Below, piece by piece: positions 1 to 8,354 of a stretch of DNA of 64,000 nucleotides (the stretch's first letter is position 1; each line of letters begins with the position of its first letter). The notes beneath the pieces were generated by a model, which was not told the DNA's origin, did no database searches, and saw nothing but the letters and a program-made list of their open reading frames with translations. The position numbers and the translations under genes are program-made. The DNA lies in the NCBI GenBank assembly GCA_029936965.1, contig JAPYRG010000001.1:88685-152684 (forward strand), read 5' to 3'. The DNA is from Fidelibacterota bacterium. Its GTDB lineage: Bacteria > Fidelibacterota > Marinisomatia > Marinisomatales > TCS55.

Positions 1-444
1 TTTACCATGATCGAGCTTATTGCCGTAATGGTAATTATGGCAATATTGGCCAGCTCAACTATTGGCAGTTATTCCGGGTTTAATACATCATTGCGGCTTT
101 TTGAGGAAGCGCGCGATATGTCTCGTAAAATTCAATATGCTAGGGATTACTGCCTTGTGCGCAACCAGAGTTTTTTCTTGAAAGTGGACGCGGCTGCGAC
201 CCCATCTTCCTATAGTCTTTTCTACAATAATAATTCCACAGCTCTTGTGTTGCCCAATGAAAGCAGCAACACATTTGAACTACCTGGATATGCAGATATT
301 ACATCCACCAATGTTGCGGAAGCTGGATTAGAGTTTGACATACTTGGCGAACCTCAAATAACGGAAAATGCCAGTATTGTTTTTGAATCAGGAGAACACA
401 CCATTGTTGTTGTTACACCAACCGGATATACATATTTAGATTAA
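1..444 (+). CDS. GspH/FimT (MshC-like) minor pilin, 5' end cut off by window edge
   Basis: The reading frame is open from base 1, whose first residues FTMIELIAVMV are the class III prepilin motif just after the cleavage glycine, with the conserved Glu at mature position 5. The start codon and leader peptide therefore lie upstream of the window, and the ATG at base 7 is internal. The rest (about 145 residues) has a hydrophobic helix followed by a beta-rich globular part, as in GspH/FimT/MshC pseudopilins. Such proteins are processed by prepilin peptidase and join a type IV pilus or type II secretion pseudopilus tip. The next gene starts one base after the stop, so the two are co-transcribed. 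Assignment to MshC rather than GspH rests on gene order only. Confidence 0.85.
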   Translation, partial: FTMIELIAVMVIMAILASSTIGSYSGFNTSLRLFEEARDMSRKIQYARDYCLVRNQSFFLKVDAAATPSSYSLFYNNNSTALVLPNESSNTFELPGYADITSTNVAEAGLEFDILGEPQITENASIVFESGEHTIVVVTPTGYTYLD

Positions 445-445
445 T

Positions 446-1528
446 ATGAGAAGACAACCCGGGTATGCTATTGCAGAAGTGTTGGTTGCAGTAGTAATTA
501 TTTCCATATCATTTATCGAACTTTCAGGTGCTGTAAGTAAAATTATGCGCAATGCCAACCAAACCATATTAATGGGTAAATCTATATTTGTCGCAAATAG
601 CACTTTGGAAGAGGTGATGGCGCAACCGTTTGATGCCAAAGGAAGTGAAGCAAATGACTATGCTCTTATTTTTGACGGAAGTGGCGATTATGTTGATCTT
701 GGCAGTGTATTTAACGGAGTACAAACAATATCTTTTTGGGTAGAAGCGGATGATATTACTTCTCGCACGGATCATGTGTTGGATTTAAATGGAACCGATT
801 ATGTTAAGATTGTAAATGGGGAAGTAACGGTAAATAATATTGATAATCCCACATATTATATAAATGGTGTATCTGGAAATCAAACTATTGCATCTATAGG
901 TGCTTGGTATCATGTAGCCATTACTACAGCAACCGGGATCAATGCTTCCGCCGCAACCATTGGTAGAGTTGCGGGTCAAACCCCAGAATATTTTGATGGA
1001 AAGATTGATGAAGTTCGATTTTGGAATGATGTACGAACAGCAACAGAAATAATAGATAACTATAGAAAAAGCATAGCAAACCCATATAATGATTCCAATC
1101 TTAAACTGTATCTGCGTATGAATAATGGATCGGGAACAAGCGCATATGATCATAGCGCAAGCATGAAGCACGGAAGCATAACAAACGCATCATATACCTC
1201 TGCCTCCAATAGTTGGTCGGCAACTTTGGGGAAAGAAGGAGAATCAGGTTGGAACAACTTTAATGATGTAGATGATTTTTATAAGAGCGGGGGATTTTCT
1301 GATTCAGACTACAGTCAATTAGGAGGACGAGTGTATGCAAAATATGTTATTGTAGACCCAATATCATGGGCAGTATCAGATGCAGGCTCTGGGGTAATAA
1401 CTGATTACAAGCAAGTAACAGTAAAAATAGGTATTCCAGGGAGCACAGACTCTACACAATTAAGCGCTATTAAATCGGCAAAAATTATACAGAACTATGG
1501 ATTAACGTACTCTCCTTATGGTAATTAA
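446..1528 (+). CDS. PilV/MshD-like minor pilin with an inserted LamG domain
   Basis: Residues 1-30 are a prepilin leader and N-terminal helix: Gly6 is followed by YAIAEVLVAVV, keeping Glu at mature position 5. The next residues (AQPFD, about 55-60) and the C-terminal part from about residue 260 (GES...NDVDDF and the final DYKQVTVKI) look like a normal PilV/MshD minor pilin. Between them, about residues 70-250, lies a concanavalin-A-like LamG_3 module, recognised by FDGSGDYVDLG, SFWVEAD, AWYHVAI and DEVRFWND. LamG modules often bind glycans, so an adhesive pilus subunit is likely. It is embedded in a pilin operon and overlaps the next start by 11 bases. The glycan target is unknown. Confidence 0.85.
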   Translation: MRRQPGYAIAEVLVAVVIISISFIELSGAVSKIMRNANQTILMGKSIFVANSTLEEVMAQPFDAKGSEANDYALIFDGSGDYVDLGSVFNGVQTISFWVEADDITSRTDHVLDLNGTDYVKIVNGEVTVNNIDNPTYYINGVSGNQTIASIGAWYHVAITTATGINASAATIGRVAGQTPEYFDGKIDEVRFWNDVRTATEIIDNYRKSIANPYNDSNLKLYLRMNNGSGTSAYDHSASMKHGSITNASYTSASNSWSATLGKEGESGWNNFNDVDDFYKSGGFSDSDYSQLGGRVYAKYVIVDPISWAVSDAGSGVITDYKQVTVKIGIPGSTDSTQLSAIKSAKIIQNYGLTYSPYGN

Positions 1529-2114
1529 GATTAACAAAATAAGAAAAAAAATACAGAGCGGATTCACAATGATCGAATTAATTGCTGCAATGGTTTTGGT
1601 ATCTATTATGGCGCCAACAATAGGTCTGTTAGTGCAAAGCATTCTCCGATCAATGATGGTCAACAACGTAATGATACAGGCGACAGAAGATGCTGCATAT
1701 GTAATCAGGAACTTCACCAAGCATATCGATGGCGTAAAGACATTTACCGATGGAAGCTTAACAGCAACAAATCTGAGCTTTACTAGCTATGCTGATGATG
1801 CTACATATTCATATCAGCTAAGAGACGGCGATAGAGATCTTATTTATTCAAGAACGGATGGGACAACAGAAACAGGAGCCCTTGTAAATAATGTTGTTGT
1901 TGATTCTAGCGATAATGATTTCGATAGCAAATTTATATACCGGGGCCATGATAATTCTGATTTGATTGATTCAGAAGTAACACCTACAAACGCTAATATA
2001 AAAAGCATTGAATTGGTGTTTGTATTATTAAAGAATAAAGACACCTATAAATATAATGTTTATGTTTTACCCGATAAGGAAGCACACATAAACGCAACAG
2101 GATTAGAGATATAG
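1518..2114 (+). CDS. MshO-like prepilin-type protein
   Basis: This 198-residue protein has a positively charged leader ending at Gly15 and then FTMIELIAAMVLVS, a clear class III prepilin cleavage and methylation motif with Glu20 as mature Glu5. After the hydrophobic helix comes a 150-residue beta-rich domain of the PilW/MshO/GspJ type. It overlaps the preceding LamG-containing pilin by 11 bases and ends four bases before the next gene. The order C-, D-, O-, P-like matches MSHA pilus operons, which is why MshO is favoured over GspJ. The C-terminal domain is divergent, so the exact subfamily is uncertain. Confidence 0.8.
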   Translation: MVIKINKIRKKIQSGFTMIELIAAMVLVSIMAPTIGLLVQSILRSMMVNNVMIQATEDAAYVIRNFTKHIDGVKTFTDGSLTATNLSFTSYADDATYSYQLRDGDRDLIYSRTDGTTETGALVNNVVVDSSDNDFDSKFIYRGHDNSDLIDSEVTPTNANIKSIELVFVLLKNKDTYKYNVYVLPDKEAHINATGLEI

Positions 2115-2118
2115 CAAA

Positions 2119-3246
2119 TTGAAGTTCAAGAAGTCTCAAGAGGGTATGTTTATTGCAATTTTTGCTCTAGCTACTGTAGTGATTGTAGGAATTCTAGTAA
2201 GCTACATGAGTAATTGGGTAAACGATATGATATCCACACAAACACAAGTTTTTTTTAGTAAACAATCCTATTGGAATGCCTATTCAGGGGTAGAAATAGC
2301 AGGTTCAAAAAAAATAGCTGGTTTGGAGGGGGTTCTTAATGCAAATGTAACATTTGCAACTGGTACAATTACCGTTTCTAAAACTACAACCCCAGATGAA
2401 TACCTTGGTGGTAACAAAATTAGCTCTATTACATCTGTTGGGAGCGATGTGCGCGGTCGGAGTCGATCTATGAAACTTACCATTGGAAACCCAAGCCCCG
2501 CAGAGTATGGATTATTTTTTGATGGTAGCACTGGTGATTTTGTAGAAATTGGCAGCATTAATGAAAAAATGGAAATGCAAGTGGACGACGAAACCAACGC
2601 AATAACATATGTAGTTGGAGGCGGTCAAGCAGATTTTTCCATTTCTTTATGGCTAAAACCTGATTATTCTGCAATGAACGATGATTATGGATATTTCTTT
2701 GCAGCAAACAACTGCACTGATGATGCTGGTGACTGCAATAATGAACGCGGTATTCTTATTGGATTGAGATCGGATAATAACTATTTACGGATTTGGCATC
2801 AAGGTGGCCTTGAGAAAGATTTTGAAACCCAAGCGCTCAGCGCTGATAGTTGGCATCATATAGTTTATACAAGATCCGCTGCAAACCCAGGAGCTGGCGT
2901 TGGGACTATGTATTTAAATGGCGTTTTACTAGATACAGATAGTCCAGATAATAGCTGGTTTAAATCTGCAGCAGCTGGAGAATCATGGTTTTTAGGAACA
3001 AATATTGATGCAGGGAACACAAAATCGGAAAATTATGCAGGATGCATGGATGAAGTAGCTATTTGGAGAACTGTTTTAGACTTGTCTCAGATTCAAACTC
3101 TTTATATTCAGGGTAAGTCATTTGATATTGCTACAAATATGGCAACTAATTTGGTTGCATATTGGGATTTTGACAACACTAGTAATGATGGGTCTGCCAA
3201 CGGGTTTAACTCAACGGTTGCTGGAGCTATTTACACCGGATATTAA
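2119..3246 (+). CDS. MshP/PilX-like pilus protein with C-terminal LamG domain
   Basis: Translation most likely begins at TTG 2119; no in-frame ATG precedes the hydrophobic segment. Residues 9-30 (GMFIAIFALATVVIVG) form the N-terminal helix of MshP/PilX-type minor components, which lack the mature Glu5 of ordinary prepilins, as seen here. From about residue 130 to the end is a LamG_3 lectin-like module (FDGSTGDFVEIG, FSISLWLKPD, SWHHIVYT, MDEVAIWR). In classical MSHA operons LamG occurs in the separate MshQ protein downstream of MshP; here it is on the pilus component itself. It is last in the pilin operon, seven bases before the DUF1028 gene. Confidence 0.75.
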   Translation: MKFKKSQEGMFIAIFALATVVIVGILVSYMSNWVNDMISTQTQVFFSKQSYWNAYSGVEIAGSKKIAGLEGVLNANVTFATGTITVSKTTTPDEYLGGNKISSITSVGSDVRGRSRSMKLTIGNPSPAEYGLFFDGSTGDFVEIGSINEKMEMQVDDETNAITYVVGGGQADFSISLWLKPDYSAMNDDYGYFFAANNCTDDAGDCNNERGILIGLRSDNNYLRIWHQGGLEKDFETQALSADSWHHIVYTRSAANPGAGVGTMYLNGVLLDTDSPDNSWFKSAAAGESWFLGTNIDAGNTKSENYAGCMDEVAIWRTVLDLSQIQTLYIQGKSFDIATNMATNLVAYWDFDNTSNDGSANGFNSTVAGAIYTGY

Positions 3247-3252
3247 AAAAAA

Positions 3253-4221
3253 ATGTTTCTAAAATTTTTCACATCCTTAGTTATATCAACATATTTATAT
3301 GCTGATGCACCTATACGACCGATATCTACTTATTCTATCGTAGCTTATGATGAAACAACGGGAGAATTGGGTGTAGCGGTTCAGAGTCATTGGTTTTCCG
3401 TGGGGACAGTGGTACCCTGGGCGAAAGCTGGTGTGGGTGCGGTAGCCACACAGTCTATTGCGGAACCATCCTATGGGCCAAACGGCCTTGCTCTTATGGA
3501 AAAAGGAGTACCTGCAGATGAAGCCTTGAAATCATTATTAGCAAAAGATAGTGGTGAAAATGTTCGTCAAATAGGTATGGTAGATGCACAAGGCAATGTG
3601 GGTGTGCATACAGGGTCTCGTTGTATTCGTTATGCGGGTCATAAGATTGGAAAACATTATTCCGTTCAAGCTAATATTATGGAAAAACCTACAGTACCAA
3701 ACGCGATGTCCAAAGCGTTTGAAAACGCCAAAGGAGATCTTGCGGAACGAATGTTAATAGCCTTGGAAGCCGCAGAACAAGAAGGGGGAGATTTACGCGG
3801 AAAACAATCTGCAGCTATATTGGTAGTAAGCGGTAACCCGACAGGCGATTCATGGAAGGATAGGGTTGTTGATATTAATATTGCTGATCATGAAGATCCT
3901 CTTGCAGAATTGCGACGCTTGCTTACTATAAGTAAAGCCTACTATCATGCTCAAAAAGGGGATGAGTACATGGAGAAAGATGAAATGGAGAAGGCATTGG
4001 TGGAATATTCGGCCGCAGCTAAACTGTATCCAGAGAACCCAGAGCTACCATTTTGGACTGCCGTAACTTTAGCGCAAACAGGGGATCTAAAAAAAGCGCT
4101 ACCGATTTTCAAGGATGTATTTGAAAAAAACGAAAATTTGCGAGAACTTATTCCTCGAATCGTAGAGTCTGGTTTTTTAAAAGATGATAAAAAAATAGTA
4201 CAGCAAATATTGAATCAATAA
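3253..4221 (+). CDS. DUF1028 (Ntn-hydrolase-like) secreted protein with TPR tail
   Basis: Residues 1-17 are a Sec signal peptide (ending YLYA|DA). Residues about 22-230 match DUF1028, with its hallmark TYSIVAYDETTGELGVAVQSH stretch, the alanine/glycine-rich AKAGVGAVATQS motif and SYGPNGLALM. Structurally the family resembles Ntn hydrolases, but its substrate is unproven. Residues about 235-322 contain TPR-like helices (KALVEYSAAAKLYPENPELPFWTA). It follows the pilin genes by six bases and precedes a lipoprotein gene by three, so it is probably in the same transcript, though a functional link to the pilus is not shown. Confidence 0.85.
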   Translation: MFLKFFTSLVISTYLYADAPIRPISTYSIVAYDETTGELGVAVQSHWFSVGTVVPWAKAGVGAVATQSIAEPSYGPNGLALMEKGVPADEALKSLLAKDSGENVRQIGMVDAQGNVGVHTGSRCIRYAGHKIGKHYSVQANIMEKPTVPNAMSKAFENAKGDLAERMLIALEAAEQEGGDLRGKQSAAILVVSGNPTGDSWKDRVVDINIADHEDPLAELRRLLTISKAYYHAQKGDEYMEKDEMEKALVEYSAAAKLYPENPELPFWTAVTLAQTGDLKKALPIFKDVFEKNENLRELIPRIVESGFLKDDKKIVQQILNQ

Positions 4222-4224
4222 ATC

Positions 4225-5307
4225 ATGAACTATAAATCTGCACTAATATGCTCATTCTTTATTTTGCTGATTGCGAGCTGTGATCCATTAGTAACGGAGT
4301 TTTCTAGCAAAGAATCTGCCAAAGAGTACACCGCAAAAACCCTGGTTTCTCCTCCAAATAAAGATACATTAACAGTCGTTACTTGGAATATACGATTTGG
4401 CATTGGACGTGCGAAATGGTTTGGAGATTCTTGTGGTGATTTAGTCCTGTTTGATGATGAAACAATAAATAACGGATTGGAGTTGCTTGCCATCAAAATT
4501 GCGGAAATCGATGCAGATATTTTGTTATTGCAAGAAGTAGATACCGATTCAAAACGATCTGCATATATTGATCAAGTACAATGGTTGTTGGATCATACAT
4601 CCATGAATTATGGAGTATATGGTTCCATGTGGGAGGTTCAATTTGTTCCTAGCGATGGTTTAGGCCGCGTAAATACTGGAAATGCAATTCTTTCCAAATG
4701 GCCCCTAAGTGAAGCGGAACGAATTCAGTTGTCTCTTCGTGGGGATCAAGACGCTCTTACAAAAGCATTCTATGTAAGACGAAATGTATTGAAGGCAGTT
4801 GTAAACTATCCTGGAAATCCATTTTGGGCAGTGGATATTCATGCCTCTGCATTTTCAAATGATGATACGAAGCAAAAACAATTTCTTGAATTCAAAGACG
4901 TGTTGGATGAAATAGACGCTAAAGGAGAATTGTTTGTTGCGGGTGGAGATCTGAACGAACTTCCTCCTGGAGCAGAAAAAAACAATTATTGTGATCAAGA
5001 TCGCTGCCCGGATGAATTACCAGAAAATGATGAAGGTTGTGATTTCAGCAATGAAACCACCTGGATCAGTCCGCTTTATGATGCTTACATGCCCTCTGTT
5101 TCTTTAGTTGATTATTTACTGAATGAAAATATGTATTTCACACACGCAAGCACACACGATGATAACGATGAAAGATATCAGTGGAATAGAAAATTAGATT
5201 ATTTATTTACAAACACTGCTTGGGTGTCAAGATCTGAAAGAACACACCAAGAAGCACAACTTGAATCAGATCATGTTGCCGTTTCGGCAAAGTGGGTCGT
5301 TCCATGA
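4225..5307 (+). CDS. Endonuclease/exonuclease/phosphatase-fold lipoprotein
   Basis: The N-terminus is a lipoprotein signal with lipobox IASC, lipidated at Cys19. The mature part carries the DNase I-like (EEP) fold signature in order: VVTWNIRFG near residue 51, LLLQEVD near residue 92 (metal-binding Glu), GGDLNEL near residue 241 (Asp/Asn) and the C-terminal SDHVAVSAKW with the catalytic Asp-His. The family cleaves phosphodiesters in DNA, lipids or nucleotides; location on the outer or inner membrane suggests extracytoplasmic nucleic-acid or phosphoester use. Its stop overlaps the next start (ATGA), so the two are translationally coupled. Confidence 0.85.
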   Translation: MNYKSALICSFFILLIASCDPLVTEFSSKESAKEYTAKTLVSPPNKDTLTVVTWNIRFGIGRAKWFGDSCGDLVLFDDETINNGLELLAIKIAEIDADILLLQEVDTDSKRSAYIDQVQWLLDHTSMNYGVYGSMWEVQFVPSDGLGRVNTGNAILSKWPLSEAERIQLSLRGDQDALTKAFYVRRNVLKAVVNYPGNPFWAVDIHASAFSNDDTKQKQFLEFKDVLDEIDAKGELFVAGGDLNELPPGAEKNNYCDQDRCPDELPENDEGCDFSNETTWISPLYDAYMPSVSLVDYLLNENMYFTHASTHDDNDERYQWNRKLDYLFTNTAWVSRSERTHQEAQLESDHVAVSAKWVVP

Positions 5308-6089
5308 AGCAGGTTTTATTAATTGCTGTTATATTATCTTCACAACTAAATGCCCAGGATAAAAATTGGTCTTTAGGAACAGCGTATTCATTAAATAAAG
5401 GGCAGTGGGAAACAGGTTTATTTCAGCCGCTTAGGTATGGACTTAGCGATAATAAAGATATTGCTGTGCATCCGTTTTTTGCTGTAATAATTCCAAATTT
5501 CATGATAAAACAAACTTGGAAAGAAATAAACAACTGGACAATAGCTACCCGGCATAGTGCATATTATCCTACCCCTCTTCTACAATCAATCACAGGCACA
5601 GGAAAGTTTAAAATTGTTTCAGGGCAGTTTGAATTTCCGAATCTGGTGGGCTTGAATAATGAGATGTTGGCAACAAAAGTCATAGGCTCAGGATTGTTTA
5701 CAGCAAAAGCTGGCTTGTTATTGGGCCTGGGAGGAAGCGATTTAAACCCTCTATCAAGCATTGATGTGCCGCTAGTTTATCCTCGTTTATCCGTTTATTA
5801 TAATGGTTGGGGATTGCGATTTGGAGCTGATTACGCCAGATCATTAACTGGGCGCTGGTCCGGATTTATTGATGGAGATTTATTTCTGTATCCCGGGAGT
5901 TCATATGGATTATTTTATGAAAGTAAAATATTACTTATTTGGACCAAAAATCAACGTTTTCGCCTAATGCTTGGATATAAAATTACATATGGAGAATATC
6001 CGTATGGTGCACATTGGCAGATAATTCCACCAAAACTGCCGACATTTTCTAATGGATGGCCATTGCTAGACATTCAGATATCCTGGTAA
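5304..6089 (+). CDS. Outer-membrane beta-barrel-like protein of unknown function
   Basis: I place the start at ATG 5304, which overlaps the upstream stop as ATGA and gives a standard signal peptide (MKQVLLIAVILSSQLNAQ). An in-frame GTG at 5292 would add four residues and spoil this. The mature protein of about 240 residues is rich in alternating aromatic/polar strands with glycines (WGLRFGADYARSLTGRWSG) and ends in an aromatic residue (IQISW), typical of small outer-membrane barrels. I do not recognise a family. It is coupled to the EEP lipoprotein, so a shared envelope task is possible. Confidence 0.7.
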   Translation: MKQVLLIAVILSSQLNAQDKNWSLGTAYSLNKGQWETGLFQPLRYGLSDNKDIAVHPFFAVIIPNFMIKQTWKEINNWTIATRHSAYYPTPLLQSITGTGKFKIVSGQFEFPNLVGLNNEMLATKVIGSGLFTAKAGLLLGLGGSDLNPLSSIDVPLVYPRLSVYYNGWGLRFGADYARSLTGRWSGFIDGDLFLYPGSSYGLFYESKILLIWTKNQRFRLMLGYKITYGEYPYGAHWQIIPPKLPTFSNGWPLLDIQISW

Positions 6090-6143
6090 TATTTGGCTAA
6101 CAAATCATTCGTATTACATAATAACAAACAATAACTTATAAAT

Positions 6144-8354
6144 ATGATCTCACGAAAAAATATTTTGTACATAGTTTTATTATTTCTCCAGCTTATTTAT
6201 GCTCAGAATAGGATACGGGGCGTTATTCAAAATGAAAAAACACAAGAACCAATTATTGGAGTTAATATTTTACTTCTTGGCAGCGAAACGGGCACTGTTA
6301 CCGATATTAGCGGATCATTTGAGCTTATAGCTCCTGATAATAAAAATCCGACTATACGACTTTCTCATATTGGGTATAATACAAGAGAAGCAATTATTGA
6401 TTCAAGTTTCAATGGAATATTGTTTTTAACTCCCGCCATTATCAAAGGGCAAGAAATTGAAGTGGTTGGCGTAAAGTCGAAAACAGAGATGGACGTTGCA
6501 TCATCGGTAGACATGCTAGATATTGCAGAAATAGAACTTCAAGGAGCTAGAGACATCGGCAGCGCATTGCGGCGGGTAAGCAGCGTAAAAATGGATTATT
6601 CAACCAGCGGTAAACAAACAATTAGCATTAGAGGAAGTAATGCCACAGATGTTGCAGTTTTTTTGGACGGTGTGCGATTGAATGATGCAAATACAGGGGT
6701 AGCCGATCTTTCAACTATTGATCTTAATTCATTAGAGCAAATTCAAGTTATTAAAGGAGGGAACTCTTCATTATTTGGTGGTGGAGCAATTGGTGGAGTG
6801 GTCAACATGGAGAGCAAAACCGCGGAAAAAAATTCTATTTATGTTAATACAGGATTGGGACAAACGTATGATGATGACATGGATCTTTCTATTGGAGCAA
6901 CCACAGTCTTTGGCCCTGCAGGTTTAGGTGGAAGATATACGGCCAAAGCCAGAGCTTTTGGGGGAAGAACTATAACAACATCTTTATTTGCAAATGCCTT
7001 TGGTGGAATAGACTTTTCTTCCGGGAGGCTAGACTTACGAGGGTTTCAGTTAAATAAAAATTTACAATTTCCATCAGGGAGTGTAGATAGCGGAGATAGT
7101 CTATCCATTTTGAGTATGAACTATCGAGGTAGTATTTTTGGAACAAGCGGTTGGAAACTATTAGCTGGGTTAAAAAATTGGAGCTTAAATCAAAACTTTT
7201 TTTCTAGTTTAAATGAACACCTAAGCGACCAATCTCAAAATGTTCATATATCAAAACTAATGAACTGGCGCGATTTTGAAGGTACGGTACAATATGAAGC
7301 AGAGTATCAAACTTTTAATGGGGACAAATCTTATTTCAATATTAATGGAGATCCAACTGTCAATCATATTGCAGATATAATACGTAATACAGATGCGTTA
7401 GCTTTTGTTACACGCTGGTCTGCGGACGCAGATCATTCAAAAATTGATTTTATAAATTGGGAGTTTTCTTACCGAATGGATCAGGTAGAAACATTGCAAA
7501 ATGAACATTATGAGTTCCCAATTTTAGAAACGGAAAATCAAAACATTGTTTATGATATTCCTGAATCACGTGAATTAACACATGTTTCTAGTAAACGCCT
7601 AGGCATACACGTTGAAGGAAGGGGTCAAAAATCTTGGTATTCCATCTTTGTAAATCAAGGGAACAATCAACGCCTCCCCACACTTGCTGATTTATTTCGT
7701 TTTACGAACACAGAAACAGACAGTTTAATTGACAGTCTTTTAACTAGAGAATATTTGAATACTACAGAGCTAAACATGCAATTACGAGTATCAAATCCTG
7801 AGACAGAACTCCCAATTGACGAAGTATCATTTGGTATAGACGTGTTTATGAATGGTTATACAAGTAAGATTGCATATAGAGCGTTTGAAGGATCCCCCTC
7901 CATTCCATTTAATGAACCAACAGCAGAAATTAGAGGGCTGGAGGCAACGGTAGGGTTGCGCATGCTTGAGGATAAATTTTTGATTTCTACTAGCGCAACC
8001 TTTTTAGATATAAGCTCACCCATCGCTTTCCCAAATAAGCCAGAATACCGTATTGTTTTTACAAGCGAGGTTAATTTAAACTGGCTAGTAATAAGCTTAG
8101 ATCATGTTGATGAAGGCGAACAATATTATATTATTCCAGGCATAGGTGAGGGCATAAGAAAACCGCGAGAAAATGCAAACCTTAATATAACAATGCGTAA
8201 ACAGTTTCTTGGACTTGATTGGTCATTATCATATACATGGCGAAATTTACTTTCTAAAGATGAATTAGATTGGACTTTAGAAGAAAGTTTGCGTAAAGGA
8301 TTTAATTATTTTGAGAAATATAGAGAAATTATCAATCTCAGGGTTGAACTTTGA
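6144..8354 (+). CDS. TonB-dependent receptor with carboxypeptidase-regulatory-like domain
   Basis: A signal peptide (to about residue 20, LIYAQ) is followed by a CarboxypepD_reg-like beta-sandwich (about 22-105; RGVIQNEKTQEPIIGVNI, GTVTDISGSFEL). A TonB plug comes next (about 115-230; QTISIRGSNATDVAVFLDGV, IQVIKGGNSSLFGGGAIGGV), then a barrel of about 500 residues. Length (736) is normal for single-domain receptors. It imports a scarce substrate across the outer membrane using TonB energy; the ligand cannot be told from sequence. Its stop TGA overlaps the ATG of the next lipoprotein by one base, suggesting a receptor/surface-lipoprotein pair. Confidence 0.92.
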   Translation: MISRKNILYIVLLFLQLIYAQNRIRGVIQNEKTQEPIIGVNILLLGSETGTVTDISGSFELIAPDNKNPTIRLSHIGYNTREAIIDSSFNGILFLTPAIIKGQEIEVVGVKSKTEMDVASSVDMLDIAEIELQGARDIGSALRRVSSVKMDYSTSGKQTISIRGSNATDVAVFLDGVRLNDANTGVADLSTIDLNSLEQIQVIKGGNSSLFGGGAIGGVVNMESKTAEKNSIYVNTGLGQTYDDDMDLSIGATTVFGPAGLGGRYTAKARAFGGRTITTSLFANAFGGIDFSSGRLDLRGFQLNKNLQFPSGSVDSGDSLSILSMNYRGSIFGTSGWKLLAGLKNWSLNQNFFSSLNEHLSDQSQNVHISKLMNWRDFEGTVQYEAEYQTFNGDKSYFNINGDPTVNHIADIIRNTDALAFVTRWSADADHSKIDFINWEFSYRMDQVETLQNEHYEFPILETENQNIVYDIPESRELTHVSSKRLGIHVEGRGQKSWYSIFVNQGNNQRLPTLADLFRFTNTETDSLIDSLLTREYLNTTELNMQLRVSNPETELPIDEVSFGIDVFMNGYTSKIAYRAFEGSPSIPFNEPTAEIRGLEATVGLRMLEDKFLISTSATFLDISSPIAFPNKPEYRIVFTSEVNLNWLVISLDHVDEGEQYYIIPGIGEGIRKPRENANLNITMRKQFLGLDWSLSYTWRNLLSKDELDWTLEESLRKGFNYFEKYREIINLRVEL

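Noticed and set aside
785-1171. Leftward Ile/Cys-rich frame of 128 codons opposite the LamG pilin
   Set aside because: Shadow frame; the forward strand has a convincing pilin with LamG motifs.
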